Assembly: GCF_024138165.1 (NCBI RefSeq)
Contig: NZ_CP100001.1
Coordinates: forward strand, 62,001 to 126,000
Length of the DNA: 64,000 nt
Origin: Halorussus vallis
GTDB lineage: Archaea > Halobacteriota > Halobacteria > Halobacteriales > Haladaptataceae
Reading direction: 5' to 3'
In this document: piece after piece, positions 26,001-34,541 of the stretch
Numbering within the stretch: the stretch's first letter is position 1
How the letters are laid out: each line of letters opens with the position of its first letter
The notes under the pieces: generated by a model
What the model saw: only the letters and a program-made list of their open reading frames with translations
Database searches by the model: none
What the model was told of the DNA's origin: nothing
Made by a program: the position numbers and the translations under genes

Positions 26001-26260
26001 TGACGGTCCGCGTCGGCGACCTTCCCGGCGGTTTCTACGTCGAGGACGACGGACCGGGCGTTCCGGCGGAGGACAGAGAGCGCGTGTTCGAGGCGGGCTA
26101 CACCACCGGCGCGGAGGGCATCGGTCTGGGGCTGACGTTCATCTCGCAACTCGCCGAACTCTACGGTTGGGACCGCCGCCTCACCGAGGGGACCGACGGC
26201 GGCGCGCGCTTCGAGTTCCGGAACGTGAGCCCGGCCGCCGAAGAGGCGCCGTCGGAGTAG
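23099..26260 (+). CDS. Multi-PAS/GAF sensor histidine kinase
   Basis: 1053 residues, no membrane segment. Order: receiver-like domain (about 20-180) broken by an acidic low-complexity insert; PAS (about 185-300); PAS (about 310-430); PAS (about 440-560); GAF (about 570-715); PAS (about 735-845); HisKA with phospho-acceptor His in MLAHEVRNPLA; HATPase with N-box LENLFRNAVEH, VEDDGPGVP and GIGLGLTF. In the receiver-like part the usual phospho-accepting Asp position reads CVVSAGRLPD, so it probably cannot be phosphorylated. Cytoplasmic sensor; redox, light or ligand input possible. No cognate response regulator lies beside it. Confidence 0.93.
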   Translation: MRFSRIAASTFDTVQSEGAGGTGASAPARVLYVGDRERFASWGLPGFGDAERDAGEAHAEADGDSSDGTGGAGETGRSDTLDAASVETATEALDFLSRTDVSCVVSAGRLPDVDAPTLVEGVRELFPTLPVVVVDETADPDLASAVLDHEATDFVDWRGESHQPRQAARRIEAAVARYRAERAAERTEAYFDALVSRAPDAVLTIDTDGRIAFANQAVESVFGYDPAELVGEPLTTLVPERLRESHLAAFDRYVETGARTMDWDRVELPGRHADGHEVPLSLSIREVSCDGRRRFSAVVRDATDRRAVADERRRLEREKEFVDGALDALPDVFFSLDASGRLVRWNDRANAVTGYDDADLRSRPATDLFADEYADRINDAIARVFDQGVARVQAPLRTADGREIPYEFTGALLEDDDGNPRGITGIGRDVTDRKRREAELQASRERYQRLVETAPNAIFIVDAETGTIIDTNEAAADLLDRPREEVVGMHQSELHPSEEADRYRGVFESHVEDGGARRDDDDYYVVRNDGTEVPVEINAGVTEVGDRTLNQAVFRDISERKQREETLAKLREATRELMSAESKRDICEVAVSTARDILDLPISGIHLYDDAEAVLWPAATTSEAEALFDGVPTFEAGESLAWEVYSSGTARLYDSVRDEKGAYNRETAIQTEMILPLGDHGVLTSGSTRSETFTESKRNLAKILAANAESALDRADREQTIERQRDQLQAELEEVFERIDDGFLALDDEWRFTYVNERAERLLGAAETELYGEVLWDTLPEVAESGASEAFRRAVDRQKPVSREAYLDAFGAWFEFHAYPSESGLSVYFRDVTERKHREQQLRQQNERLESFASMLAHEVRNPLAIAQIYLQTARTGDDDAFDEIETALGRIEEMVDVLLVMTRGDDATIDPEPVSLAERAAEAWSKVSATGDLEVETDRVLEAEPHHVRHLLENLFRNAVEHVDGDVTVRVGDLPGGFYVEDDGPGVPAEDRERVFEAGYTTGAEGIGLGLTFISQLAELYGWDRRLTEGTDGGARFEFRNVSPAAEEAPSE

Positions 26261-26304
26261 CGGTCACCCGTCGACGCCCCGTCTCGTGGTGCCGAGTTCG
26301 GCCC

Positions 26305-27477
26305 TCAGAGGGACCGCACCCAGTGACCGGGCGTCGCTGGTCGAGATACCGCGAATGTCGTTCCGTTGGATTCACTCGCTACTTGCTGTCCGAACGGGCC
26401 GCCGACCCGCGTCTGCGCCACCGACAGCCGATACCGTCCGGTTCCGGGTTCGTCCGGGGAAGCGATCACCGGAAGCAGGTAGGTGCCGGACTGGTTCGCT
26501 TCGACGGTGACGGTCGTCGTCTCGCCCGGGTTGACACCCCCAGCGGCGATTACGGCACCGTTGGGGTGGAAGGCCCCGTAGACGAACCGCCCGGTGCCGC
26601 CCGACCGCGCGAGGTCCACGGTAATCGACTCGCCCGCGTCCAACTGCACCGCGTACACGTCCCGGTCGGTGGTGCTCGAAATCGCTCCGCGGACCGACTC
26701 GCCGACCGCGAGCGAGTCGGGTCGGGTGAACTCGTCGTTGGGCTCCGACTCGACGTTCGTTCCGCCGGCGGTCGTGGTTTCCGCAGGTACGGTCGTCCGA
26801 GTTGGAGAGGGAGTCTCAGCCTGCGTCGTCGGCTCCTCCGTCGTCTGGGTCTGCGTCGTCGTGGTCTGTGTCGCAGTCTGCGGGGCTGTCGTTCGTCCGG
26901 TCGTGGTCCCCGGAGGCGTCGGTTGCGGCGTCGACTTCCTCGTCGCCTGCAACACGTACAGTCCGGTGCCGCTCGCGTTGGGCGCTTCGACGCCGAACCG
27001 GGAGGCCGGCGCGACGATGACGAAGTACTGCCCGGACTGGTTCGCCTGCTCGGCGTAGCGAGTCGTCTGGCCGGGTTCGGCGACGGTGCTGGAGACGAAT
27101 CCGCTGGGTCCGTAGACGCCGACGGCGAGCAGTCCGGACCCCGTCAGGCGCGAGAGGTTCGCTCGGACCGTCTCGCCTTCCTCGAGGTTCAGCGCGTACA
27201 CATCGATGTCGCTCGCCGAACTCACCGTCCCCGCGACCGGCGAGTCCGGTCGAAGCGCGTTCGCGTTCTGGAGGTCGTCGTTCGGTTCGCTCTCGTTGCG
27301 CACCCCCGCTCCTTGCGTGGCGGTCCCGTCGACCGCCGTGTGTCTCCCATCTGCTTCGACGCGTTCGCTCGACGACGCGACGCCGGACTGCGCGTCGACG
27401 CCGACGCCGGCCGTCACGCAACTCGCACAGACGCAGGCGACCAGGAGCAGGACGGTCATCGGAATCGTCGTTCTCAT
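26305..27477 (-). CDS. Exported protein with two PPC (pre-peptidase C-terminal) domains
   Basis: 390 residues from ATG 27477, giving a signal peptide (RTTIPMTVLLLVACVCASC). Two beta-sandwich domains start with the PPC hallmark SEPND: SEPNDDLQNANALRPDSPV with DIDVYALNLEEGE, and ESEPNDEFTRPDSLAVGE with DRDVYAVQLDAGE. Thr/Gln-rich linkers separate them. PPC domains usually sit at the end of secreted proteases, but no peptidase is attached. A Cys-x3-Cys at the signal end could be a lipobox alternative. Role on the cell surface is unknown. The upstream ATG at 27513 would put charged residues before the signal. Confidence 0.82.
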   Translation of the reverse strand: MRTTIPMTVLLLVACVCASCVTAGVGVDAQSGVASSSERVEADGRHTAVDGTATQGAGVRNESEPNDDLQNANALRPDSPVAGTVSSASDIDVYALNLEEGETVRANLSRLTGSGLLAVGVYGPSGFVSSTVAEPGQTTRYAEQANQSGQYFVIVAPASRFGVEAPNASGTGLYVLQATRKSTPQPTPPGTTTGRTTAPQTATQTTTTQTQTTEEPTTQAETPSPTRTTVPAETTTAGGTNVESEPNDEFTRPDSLAVGESVRGAISSTTDRDVYAVQLDAGESITVDLARSGGTGRFVYGAFHPNGAVIAAGGVNPGETTTVTVEANQSGTYLLPVIASPDEPGTGRYRLSVAQTRVGGPFGQQVASESNGTTFAVSRPATPGHWVRSL

Positions 27478-27707
27478 TTCGACGGTCTGGTTGCGGTCCA
27501 CCGACTTCAACACCGGATACCGTTATCACGAAACGGCGCGAGCAAGGCTATCATACTCCGAATCGAGACTGATAGCGGTGGAAATATTCCCCGATACGGG
27601 GCCGGAAACGGCGGTTCGACCGACCGTTCACCGTCGTCCGTCCCGCCATGACCGAATACGCCACCGAGAAGCGGAACCGCAGCGGTCGTTCGCCGCTTCG
27701 GCCGCGA

Positions 27708-29111
27708 CTACTCGTTGGCGATGTCGACGTCCGTCTCGCTGGCTTCGGCCTCCTGGACCCACACCGTCTTCTTGTTAACGAACTCCTGGATGCCGATTTC
27801 GGCGAGTTCCCGGCCGTATCCCGAGTCCTTCACGCCGCCGAACGGCAGGCGCGGGTCGGACTTCACCAGTTGGTTGACCATCGTCATTCCGGCGTCGACG
27901 CGGTGGGCCAGGCGGTCGCCGCGTTCGAGGTCGTCGGTCCAGATCGACGCCCCCAGACCGAGGTGGGTGTCGTTGGCGACCTCGACGGCCTCGTCCTCGT
28001 CATCGACCTCGAAGACTGCCGCGGCCGGACCGAACACCTCCTCGCAGGCGGCGGTCGCGTCGCGGGGGACGTCGGTGAGCACCGTCGGCGGGTAGTAGAA
28101 CCCCTCGCGGTCGAGCGGTTCGCCGCCGAGTTCGAGGGTCGCGCCCTCCTCGACGGTCTGCTGGACCTGCTCGTGGAGGTCCTCCAGCAGGTCCTCGCGG
28201 GCCTGCGGGCCGAGGTCGGTGTCCTCGTCCATCGGGTCGCCGACCGTCAGCGACTCCATCTCGGCGGTGAACTTCTCGACGAACTCGTCGTAGACGTCGG
28301 TGTGGACCACGAACCGCTTGGCGGCGATACACGACTGGCCGGCGTTGATGGTCCGGGCGGTCGCGCCCGTCTTCGCCGCGGAGTCGACGTCGGCGTCGTC
28401 AAGCACCACGAAGGGGTCCGACCCGCCGAGTTCGAGGACGGTCTTCTTGAGTTCCTCGCCCGCCGACGACGCGACCGACCGGCCCGCGCGGGCGCTCCCG
28501 GTGAGCGTCACCGCCTGCACGCGGTCGTCGCGGATGACGTCCTCGGCCTGGTCGGAGTGGATGATGAGCGACTGGAAGACGCCCTCAGGGTAGCCGGCTT
28601 CTTCGAACACGTCCTGGATGGCCTCGGCGCACCCGGGGACGTTCGAGGCGTGCTTGAGCAGGCCGACGTTGCCCGCGGTGAGGTGGGGCGCGGCGAACCG
28701 GAACACCTGCCAGAACGGGAAGTTCCACGGCATCACCGCCAGGATGGGTCCGAGCGGTTCGTAGGAGACGTAGGTTTCGGCGTGGTCCTCGGAGCCGATG
28801 TGCTCGTCCTGGAGGTGTTCCGCGGCCCGCTCGGCGTAGTAGTCGCAGACCCACGCGCACTTCTCGACCTCCGACTCGCCGGCCTCGACGGGTTTACCCA
28901 TCTCGCGGGTCATCAGTTCGGCGTACTCGCGCTGGTTCTCGCGCAACACCTCGCCGGCGTTCGAGAGCAACTGCTGGCGCTTCTGGATGGGGACGTCCTT
29001 CCACTCCTCGAAGGTTTCCTGGGCGCGCGAGAGCGCGTCGTCGACCGCTTCGGCGGAGTCGTCTTCGATCGGTTCGAGCGACTCGCCGGTCGCCGGATTC
29101 GTTCGGTCCAT
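27708..29111 (-). CDS. NAD(P)-dependent aldehyde dehydrogenase (succinate-semialdehyde type)
   Basis: 467 residues from ATG 29111. Catalytic residues are in place: N130 in MPWNFPFWQ, K153 in LLKHASN, E227 in LELGGSDP and C261 in NAGQSCIAAKR. LPFGGVKDSGYGREL is the C-terminal signature. Length without an N-terminal extension and the NAGQSC form fit the GabD/Sad subgroup, but the aldehyde substrate is not established. A longer frame to 29333 crosses an inverted repeat and is not used. Confidence 0.92.
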   Translation of the reverse strand: MDRTNPATGESLEPIEDDSAEAVDDALSRAQETFEEWKDVPIQKRQQLLSNAGEVLRENQREYAELMTREMGKPVEAGESEVEKCAWVCDYYAERAAEHLQDEHIGSEDHAETYVSYEPLGPILAVMPWNFPFWQVFRFAAPHLTAGNVGLLKHASNVPGCAEAIQDVFEEAGYPEGVFQSLIIHSDQAEDVIRDDRVQAVTLTGSARAGRSVASSAGEELKKTVLELGGSDPFVVLDDADVDSAAKTGATARTINAGQSCIAAKRFVVHTDVYDEFVEKFTAEMESLTVGDPMDEDTDLGPQAREDLLEDLHEQVQQTVEEGATLELGGEPLDREGFYYPPTVLTDVPRDATAACEEVFGPAAAVFEVDDEDEAVEVANDTHLGLGASIWTDDLERGDRLAHRVDAGMTMVNQLVKSDPRLPFGGVKDSGYGRELAEIGIQEFVNKKTVWVQEAEASETDVDIANE

Positions 29112-29159
29112 GACGAAGGGCCTACGCGGTCGAGCGGGGTGTAGTTTCGGGCCGACCGG

Positions 29160-29203
29160 ACGACGGCCGATTTCCGCCGGCATCGGCGGAAATCGGCCGT
29201 CGT
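29160..29203. repeat. Perfect inverted repeat, 20-bp arms
   Basis: 29160-29179 and 29184-29203 are exact reverse complements around a 4-base loop (gcat), 49 bases upstream of the aldehyde dehydrogenase start. Confidence 0.85.
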
Positions 29204-29272
29204 TCATCGCGTCTGACCGTCCGTCGCTCCGACCGTCGCCGGCAGTGCCGACCGTTTCACCGCTTAACCGGC

Positions 29273-29300
29273 GGCAAATCGTTTCGCGAAACGATTTGCC
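29273..29300. repeat. Perfect 28-base palindrome
   Basis: ggcaaatcgtttcg is joined directly to its reverse complement without spacer. The AT content is higher than in the other repeats here, which makes a protein-binding operator more plausible than a hairpin. Confidence 0.85.
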
Positions 29301-29447
29301 ACTCCGTAACCGGCCGCGCCCGGGGGTCGTCACGGCCGTAACGCCGGATTTCGGCTCGGGGGTTTTTGCCGCTGGCCTCCGTAACGGGCTGTACGGAAAC
29401 GCCCCGGGACGGGGGTTTCGGACCTGGGGACGGAACGGGGGTGCTCG

Positions 29448-30707
29448 ATGAACTTCGTAGAGAGTCTACGCATCAGTTGGCGCAACATCCGCGAACACAA
29501 ACTCCGCTCGACGCTGACCACGCTGGGGGTCATCATCGGCGTCGCGGCGGTCATCACGTTCGTCACGCTCGGCGCGAGCCTCCAGGCCGACATCATCAGC
29601 ACGGTGGCTGGAGGCAACGCCGCGACGATGTACGTGACCGCTCAGTCGCCCAGCGACAGCAGGATACCGTCGCTCGCGAGCGGCGGGTCGGTGGTGTTCA
29701 CCCAGTACGACGTCGAACAACTGCGACAGTTAGAGGGCGTCGACGTGGTCGCGCCCGAGAGCGGCATCGCGGCGTCGTCGGTGAGTCACAACAACTCGAC
29801 CGTCGGCAGACAGTGGGTGACGGTCTCCTCGCCGAGTTACTTCAAGGTGCGGAACATCAAGTTCCTCTCCGGGCAACCGTATCAGATGGGACAGCGCGAG
29901 GTGGTGTTGAACCGGCCGGCGGCCCGGATGTTCGGCGACAACGTCTCGGTCGGCGAGAACATCACGATAACGCGGGCGGCCAACGGCGAGCGGTTGAACG
30001 CGACGGTCGTCGGCATCGTCGAGACGACCGGCGGCGGGAGCGTCCTCGGGGTGAGCCAGGGACCACAGCCGCGAATCTACGCGCCGACCGAACCCTACTA
30101 CGAGCGGACGGTCCAGAGCCCGAACCTCCACGCCCGCCAGAAGGTCTACGGCCGCGTCCTCGTCAAGGCCCAATCGCCCGGGCAGGTCGACGCGGTCCAG
30201 GGCCGGGTGTACAACTACCTCGGCGAGCAGTCGGACGCCCGCCTGCTCAAGTCCCAGTCCTACAAGTTCCGCGTGACCACCCAGGAACAGATAATCGGCC
30301 AGATAAAGCAGTTGACCAGCACCTTCACCGCCTACATCACCGGCATCGCGGTCATCTCGCTCATCGTCGGCTCCATCGGCATCGCCAACATCATGCTGGT
30401 GTCGGTGACCGAGCGCACCCGCGAGATAGGCATCATGAAAGCCGTCGGCGCCCAGAGCCGCGACGTACTCCAGTTGTTCCTCTTCGAGGCGGTGCTGCTC
30501 GGGGTCTTCGGGTCGGTGCTGGGTGCGATTGTCGGTCTGGCCGGCGGCTACGCCGGCGCGGAGGCCATCGGCCTGCCGCTGGCCTTCGAACCTATCTGGT
30601 TCGCCGCGTCGGTAGTCATCGGCGTCCTCGTCGGCGTCCTCGCCGGTATCTACCCCGCGTGGGACGCCGCGCACACCGACCCCATCGACGCGCTCCGGTA
30701 CGAGTAG
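29448..30707 (+). CDS. MacB/FtsX-type ABC transporter permease
   Basis: 419 residues. A first helix (about 22-45, TTLGVIIGVAAVITFVTLG) is followed by a large extracytoplasmic MacB_PCD domain (about 50-285) and three C-terminal helices with the FtsX core: GIAVISLIVGSIGIANIML, the cytoplasmic ERTREIGIMKAVGA and the last two helices, ending PIDALRYE. Such permeases work with a MacB/LolD-like ATPase in lipid, lipoprotein, peptide or drug handling. The partner ATPase gene is not next to it in this window, which is unusual for the family. Confidence 0.92.
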   Translation: MNFVESLRISWRNIREHKLRSTLTTLGVIIGVAAVITFVTLGASLQADIISTVAGGNAATMYVTAQSPSDSRIPSLASGGSVVFTQYDVEQLRQLEGVDVVAPESGIAASSVSHNNSTVGRQWVTVSSPSYFKVRNIKFLSGQPYQMGQREVVLNRPAARMFGDNVSVGENITITRAANGERLNATVVGIVETTGGGSVLGVSQGPQPRIYAPTEPYYERTVQSPNLHARQKVYGRVLVKAQSPGQVDAVQGRVYNYLGEQSDARLLKSQSYKFRVTTQEQIIGQIKQLTSTFTAYITGIAVISLIVGSIGIANIMLVSVTERTREIGIMKAVGAQSRDVLQLFLFEAVLLGVFGSVLGAIVGLAGGYAGAEAIGLPLAFEPIWFAASVVIGVLVGVLAGIYPAWDAAHTDPIDALRYE

Positions 30708-30903
30708 CCGAGCCACCGTTTCGAATCGTTTTAGTCAGTTCGCGTCCGAAACAACGCATTGAACGGTAACCCTCCCACGTAACGGAAATAGGACTGTCAC
30801 AGCCTCTCAGACGCGATTCGAATAGCCGGTGGATAACAAAGGGCCTGCTCGATAAAGGACACGCCGAGTGAACGCGCTCCGGGTTCGGAGCGAGGAGTGA
30901 ACG

Positions 30904-32580
30904 ATGTCGGAACAGAATATCACACAGAAGACGACCGTACGTGAGCTGGGACTCAAACGAGAAGCGCTCTGGCTCGCACCCGCACTGCTGTCTGCCGTCT
31001 GCGTGCTCTTTTTCTACCTCCGCTCGCACCCCTACCCCTCGTTCGGGGCGGGGTTGTACCTGCTCATCGCCGAGCGAATCAGCGACCTGGGCTACGCCCT
31101 GCCGAAGACGATTCCCCACTACACCAAGAGCGGCGTGCCGTTCTCCTACCCGCCGCTGATGTTCTACACGGTGGCGGTCATCCGCGACGTGACGGGACTC
31201 GACCCCATCACCATCTCGCGGTGGCTCCCGGGACTGGTGACGATACTGTATCTCGTGCCGCTGTACCTGCTGTCGCGGGACCTGCTGGAGTCCCGGCCGA
31301 AGGCGGCGCTCGCCAGCCTCATCGTCGCGGTGAGTCCGCCGGTACTCCAGTGGCACATCTCGGCGGGCGGCATCGTCAGGGCGCCCGCGTTCCTGTTCGC
31401 GCTCACCGGCATCTACGCCGGCCTGCGACTGTACAAGTACGGCGACTCGCGGTGGATCGTCCCGTCGCTCGTGCTGTTCACGATGACGGTGCTGACCCAC
31501 CCGGTGTACACGGTGTTCTTCGCGCTGTCGTACTTCCTGCTGTACCTCCGGTTCGACCGGACGCTCCGGGGACTCGTCCGCGGGATGGTCGTCGGCTTCG
31601 GCGGCATCCTGCTGGCCGCGCCGTGGTGGCTCAAGGTGCTGTCGATGCACGGCCCCGACGTGTTTACGGCCGCCGCGGGCACCCACGGCGGCATCGGCGG
31701 GGGCATCCCGAGCGTCTCCGCGATCCTCCACATCAGCCCCGACAGCGCCTTCATCGGGACGATGTGGGCGCTCATTCCGGTAATCGGCGCCGTCTACTTC
31801 ATCCGGCGGCGGCGGTACTTCCTGCCGGCGTGGTTCGCCGCCGTCGTCGTCGTCATCGGGAAGGCGCGGTTCAACCTGCTCGTCGGCGCGCTCATCTCGG
31901 CGGTGTTCGTGATGGAGGGCGCGACGTGGGTGAAACGCCGGTTCGACGTGACGGTGAGCCGCCAGGGTATCGTGACGGTCGCGGTCGTGCTGATCGCGAT
32001 GGTGGGCCTGTCGGGCGCGGCGATGTACGCGAGCGGGCAGGTCGACGCCCACGCCGGCAGCGAGTCGCTACCCCAGTTCATCGACCACGACGACGTGGAG
32101 GCGATGGAGTGGGCTCAGACCAACACCAAGCCGAGCGCGACCTTCGTCGTCCAGGGCGACGCCGCCGAGTGGTTCCCCCAGCAGACCCACCGCACGATTC
32201 TGATCGGTCCGTGGGGCGTCGAGTGGGAGGGCCACCAGCCCTACCGGAAGCAGTTGAACACGTTCCAGGCGATGTCCTCGTGCAACAGCGCCCACTGCAT
32301 GAGTCGGACGCTCTCGCAGGCGGGCGTCCAACCGGACTACATCTACCTGCCGAAGGGTCGGTTTACGGTCCGCGGGATGGGCTACCAGCGGACGAGCAAA
32401 CTGGCGATGTCGATGCACCTATCGCCGCGCTACCAGACCGTCTACGAGAACGACGGCGTCATTATCTTCGAAGTCGTGGGCGACGAGGGCCAGAAGACGG
32501 GGTCGTCCGGAGGCGCCGAGGGTTCGTCGGGCGGGAACGGCGGCGGTTCGTCGGGTAGCGGGTCGTCCGCCGGCAGTTAG
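30904..32580 (+). CDS. Polytopic membrane protein, GT-C-like glycosyltransferase
   Basis: 558 residues with about ten hydrophobic helices up to residue 395 and a soluble C-terminal domain of about 150 residues. The first outside loop holds the stretch SDLGYALPKTIPHYTKSGVP followed by FSYPPLMFY, with the FxYPP pattern of membrane GT-C enzymes that use polyprenyl-phosphate sugars (ArnT/RgtA/PMT-like). HPVYTVFFALSYFLLYL and APWWLKVL follow. The end is a Gly/Ser low-complexity tail. Probably transfers a lipid-linked sugar at the outer face; donor and acceptor unknown. It is 12 kb from the glycan genes at 45-50 kb. Confidence 0.7.
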   Translation: MSEQNITQKTTVRELGLKREALWLAPALLSAVCVLFFYLRSHPYPSFGAGLYLLIAERISDLGYALPKTIPHYTKSGVPFSYPPLMFYTVAVIRDVTGLDPITISRWLPGLVTILYLVPLYLLSRDLLESRPKAALASLIVAVSPPVLQWHISAGGIVRAPAFLFALTGIYAGLRLYKYGDSRWIVPSLVLFTMTVLTHPVYTVFFALSYFLLYLRFDRTLRGLVRGMVVGFGGILLAAPWWLKVLSMHGPDVFTAAAGTHGGIGGGIPSVSAILHISPDSAFIGTMWALIPVIGAVYFIRRRRYFLPAWFAAVVVVIGKARFNLLVGALISAVFVMEGATWVKRRFDVTVSRQGIVTVAVVLIAMVGLSGAAMYASGQVDAHAGSESLPQFIDHDDVEAMEWAQTNTKPSATFVVQGDAAEWFPQQTHRTILIGPWGVEWEGHQPYRKQLNTFQAMSSCNSAHCMSRTLSQAGVQPDYIYLPKGRFTVRGMGYQRTSKLAMSMHLSPRYQTVYENDGVIIFEVVGDEGQKTGSSGGAEGSSGGNGGGSSGSGSSAGS

Positions 32581-32956
32581 GACCTCACCACCGTAACCGA
32601 CTTCGCGGCGTGTGCAGCCCGGCGACCGGGTCGGCGAGGCGTCGTATAACCGTTCTCGACCGAGGGCGACGCTCGACGAGCGTCGCCCTCGGTCATTCGC
32701 GGGTTGCGGGTGTCCGATTCGTCGCGTCGTCCATTCGGCCTTAGCCGCCGAGCGCCGCAAGAGTCGCGTCGAATGGTCGTGGAGCATCACTACCCCTGCG
32801 ACCCCTGCCATCGCCGAGACAGCGTGGCTCGACGGCGACGACGTGGCATGAGCCGCGAAGGAGGACGCCGAGAGCGACGAGGAAGTGACTAGACGAACGC
32901 CGAGAACGGAGAAGCGAAAAACGGAGAGGCGGAGAAGGAAACGGAGCGTCGGCGAC
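32581..32956. other. Convergent intergenic region, 376 bases
   Basis: It lies between the GT-C-like gene and the 3' end of cetZ. It contains an 18-bp-arm hairpin (32658-32694). From about 32880 to 32950 the plus strand is very purine-rich, so the cetZ transcript would end in a pyrimidine-rich stretch with several T runs, a likely termination zone. No gene supported. Confidence 0.55.
32658..32694. repeat. Inverted repeat, 18-bp arms
   Basis: gaccgagggcgacgctcg and its reverse complement with one central base. It lies between two convergent genes and may serve as a bidirectional terminator. Confidence 0.8.
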
Positions 32957-34123
32957 TCAGAACAGCGGGTCGAGTTCGCCGTCATCGTCCTGAATCAGTT
33001 CCGTGGTCTGCTGTTGGCTCTCCTCGCGGATGCCGGTGATGTTGTCCTGGGTTTCGACCGCAACCTCCTGGAGTTCCTGGACGCGGGGGACGCTGGAGAC
33101 GCCCGACAACAGGACGACGCCCGAAACCTGCTGAGCGTCGCCGATGGGGTAGTCGCCGCCCCGGACCTCCATGCTCCCCGTCTCCCGTTCGAGCCACTTC
33201 CGCCCGCGCTCGACGCCCTTGCGGTCGAGGTACTTCGGCGGTCCGCTGGCGACGAACAGCGAGCGGTCGGCGCTCTCGATGTCGCAAGGGAGGGTGAGAC
33301 GGCCGAGCGCCGCCTTCCGGACCAGGCTGGTGATGCGGTTTGTCGCGTGAGTCGCGTCGACCTCGTCGTCGCTCTTAAACCGCGAGAGCAGGCCCGCGCC
33401 GCTGTTCTCGACCTCTTCGGCGGCGTAGCCGATGGTCGAGACGCCGCCGGTACCCAGCGTGTTGATGATCTCGCTGGAGTCGACGACGCTCTCGCCCACG
33501 GCGTCGCCGGGGCTCACCTCGCCGGCGCCGAACAGCAGACCGAACCGCCGGACGATCTCCTCGTTGATGCGGTCGTAGCCGTGTTCGACCGACTCGTTGG
33601 ACTTCCGCCAGGCGTCGTTGTCGAACACCAGCAGGTTGTCAACCTCGCGAACGAACGTCTGGAACGACCGCGCGGCGTTCAGCGTGTAGATGCCGCCCTC
33701 GTCGCGACCCGGCAGGACGCCCAGTCCGTACACCGGTTCGGTGTAGATGCGCTTCAAGTACTTCGCTATCACCGGCGCGCCGCCCGACCCGGTTCCGCCG
33801 CCCATGCCGGCCACGATGAGGAACGCGTCGATGTCGTGGACCGGGACGTTGTCGACGGCGCCCTGGATCTCGTCGATGTCCTCCTCGGCGATTTCCGCGC
33901 CGAGTTCGTTGTCGGCTCCGACGCCGTGACCTTTGACCCGCGACTGACCGATGAGCACCTGATTCTCCTCGGGGACGTGCTCCAGGCCCATCAGGTCGGC
34001 CTTCGCGGTGTTGACCGCAACCGCCGACCGCACCGTCTGACTGCCGGTCCGCCGGTCGTACTCCAGGAACTTGTCGACGATCTTGCCGCCGGCCTGCCCG
34101 AAGCCGACCATCGCCAGTTTCAT
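32957..34123 (-). CDS. cetZ: Tubulin/FtsZ-superfamily protein CetZ
   Basis: 388 residues from ATG 34123 (MKLAMVGFGQAGG); an in-frame earlier codon at 34156 adds eleven non-conserved residues. Nucleotide-binding pieces are GFGQAGGK (7-14), VNTAKADL (38-45) and the tubulin signature GGGTGSGG (108-115). FDNDAWRKS and YDRINEEIVRRFG belong to the T5-T7 region. CetZ proteins are cytoskeletal GTPases of haloarchaea that control cell shape and motility rather than division. The C-terminus ends in a variable acidic tail with ELDPLF. Which CetZ paralogue this is cannot be decided here. Confidence 0.92.
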   Translation of the reverse strand: MKLAMVGFGQAGGKIVDKFLEYDRRTGSQTVRSAVAVNTAKADLMGLEHVPEENQVLIGQSRVKGHGVGADNELGAEIAEEDIDEIQGAVDNVPVHDIDAFLIVAGMGGGTGSGGAPVIAKYLKRIYTEPVYGLGVLPGRDEGGIYTLNAARSFQTFVREVDNLLVFDNDAWRKSNESVEHGYDRINEEIVRRFGLLFGAGEVSPGDAVGESVVDSSEIINTLGTGGVSTIGYAAEEVENSGAGLLSRFKSDDEVDATHATNRITSLVRKAALGRLTLPCDIESADRSLFVASGPPKYLDRKGVERGRKWLERETGSMEVRGGDYPIGDAQQVSGVVLLSGVSSVPRVQELQEVAVETQDNITGIREESQQQTTELIQDDDGELDPLF

Positions 34124-34541
34124 CGCCGACCCTCCGGTCGCCGTAGTCGATGCCAAACGTCCGCTTCGATACTGCCTGTAACCGCCACAGGCACCCCGTG
34201 CTGTCTGGTATGCATTCCGTAGCCCCCGAAGTTCGACACCACGGCCGACGGTATAAACCCAACAGACGGTTTTGTCGAGTCAGGGACCTGTCGGTCGCGT
34301 CAAGGGGTGCGTAACCGACGCACGAGCGCGACCTTCGGGCCGTGGCGCGTCGACGCGGGCAGTCCGGTCGCTGTACCGAGTCGGTGTGTCGGCGAGGAAA
34401 CTCTACGTCCTGGAGTACGCGCTCGTCGGCACAGTGCGCCTGTTCGTTCGTCCGACGTGCGGCGACGGTCGCCGCACGTCCGATTCGACGCCCGGAAGAA
34501 TCACGCTAGCTTCGGCGTGGCCGGTTTCGACCGACTTCGCG
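34124..34541. other. Intergenic region upstream of cetZ, 418 bases
   Basis: It holds a 13-bp-arm inverted repeat at 34454-34480, near the 3' end of the frameshifted membrane protein gene, and the cetZ promoter zone just above 34123. No gene is supported; the plus-strand open frame at 34272-34736 is a shadow. Confidence 0.5.
34454..34480. repeat. Inverted repeat, 13-bp arms
   Basis: gacgtgcggcgac and its reverse complement flank one base. It sits about 60 bases past the stop of the minus-strand membrane gene and may be its terminator hairpin. Confidence 0.75.

Larger units (their letters stand above)
29112..29447. other. Divergent intergenic region with two inverted repeats, 336 bases
   Basis: It lies between the aldehyde dehydrogenase and the ABC permease starts. 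It holds a 20-bp-arm hairpin (29160-29203) and a 28-base perfect palindrome (29273-29300). No gene is supported. Confidence 0.6.
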
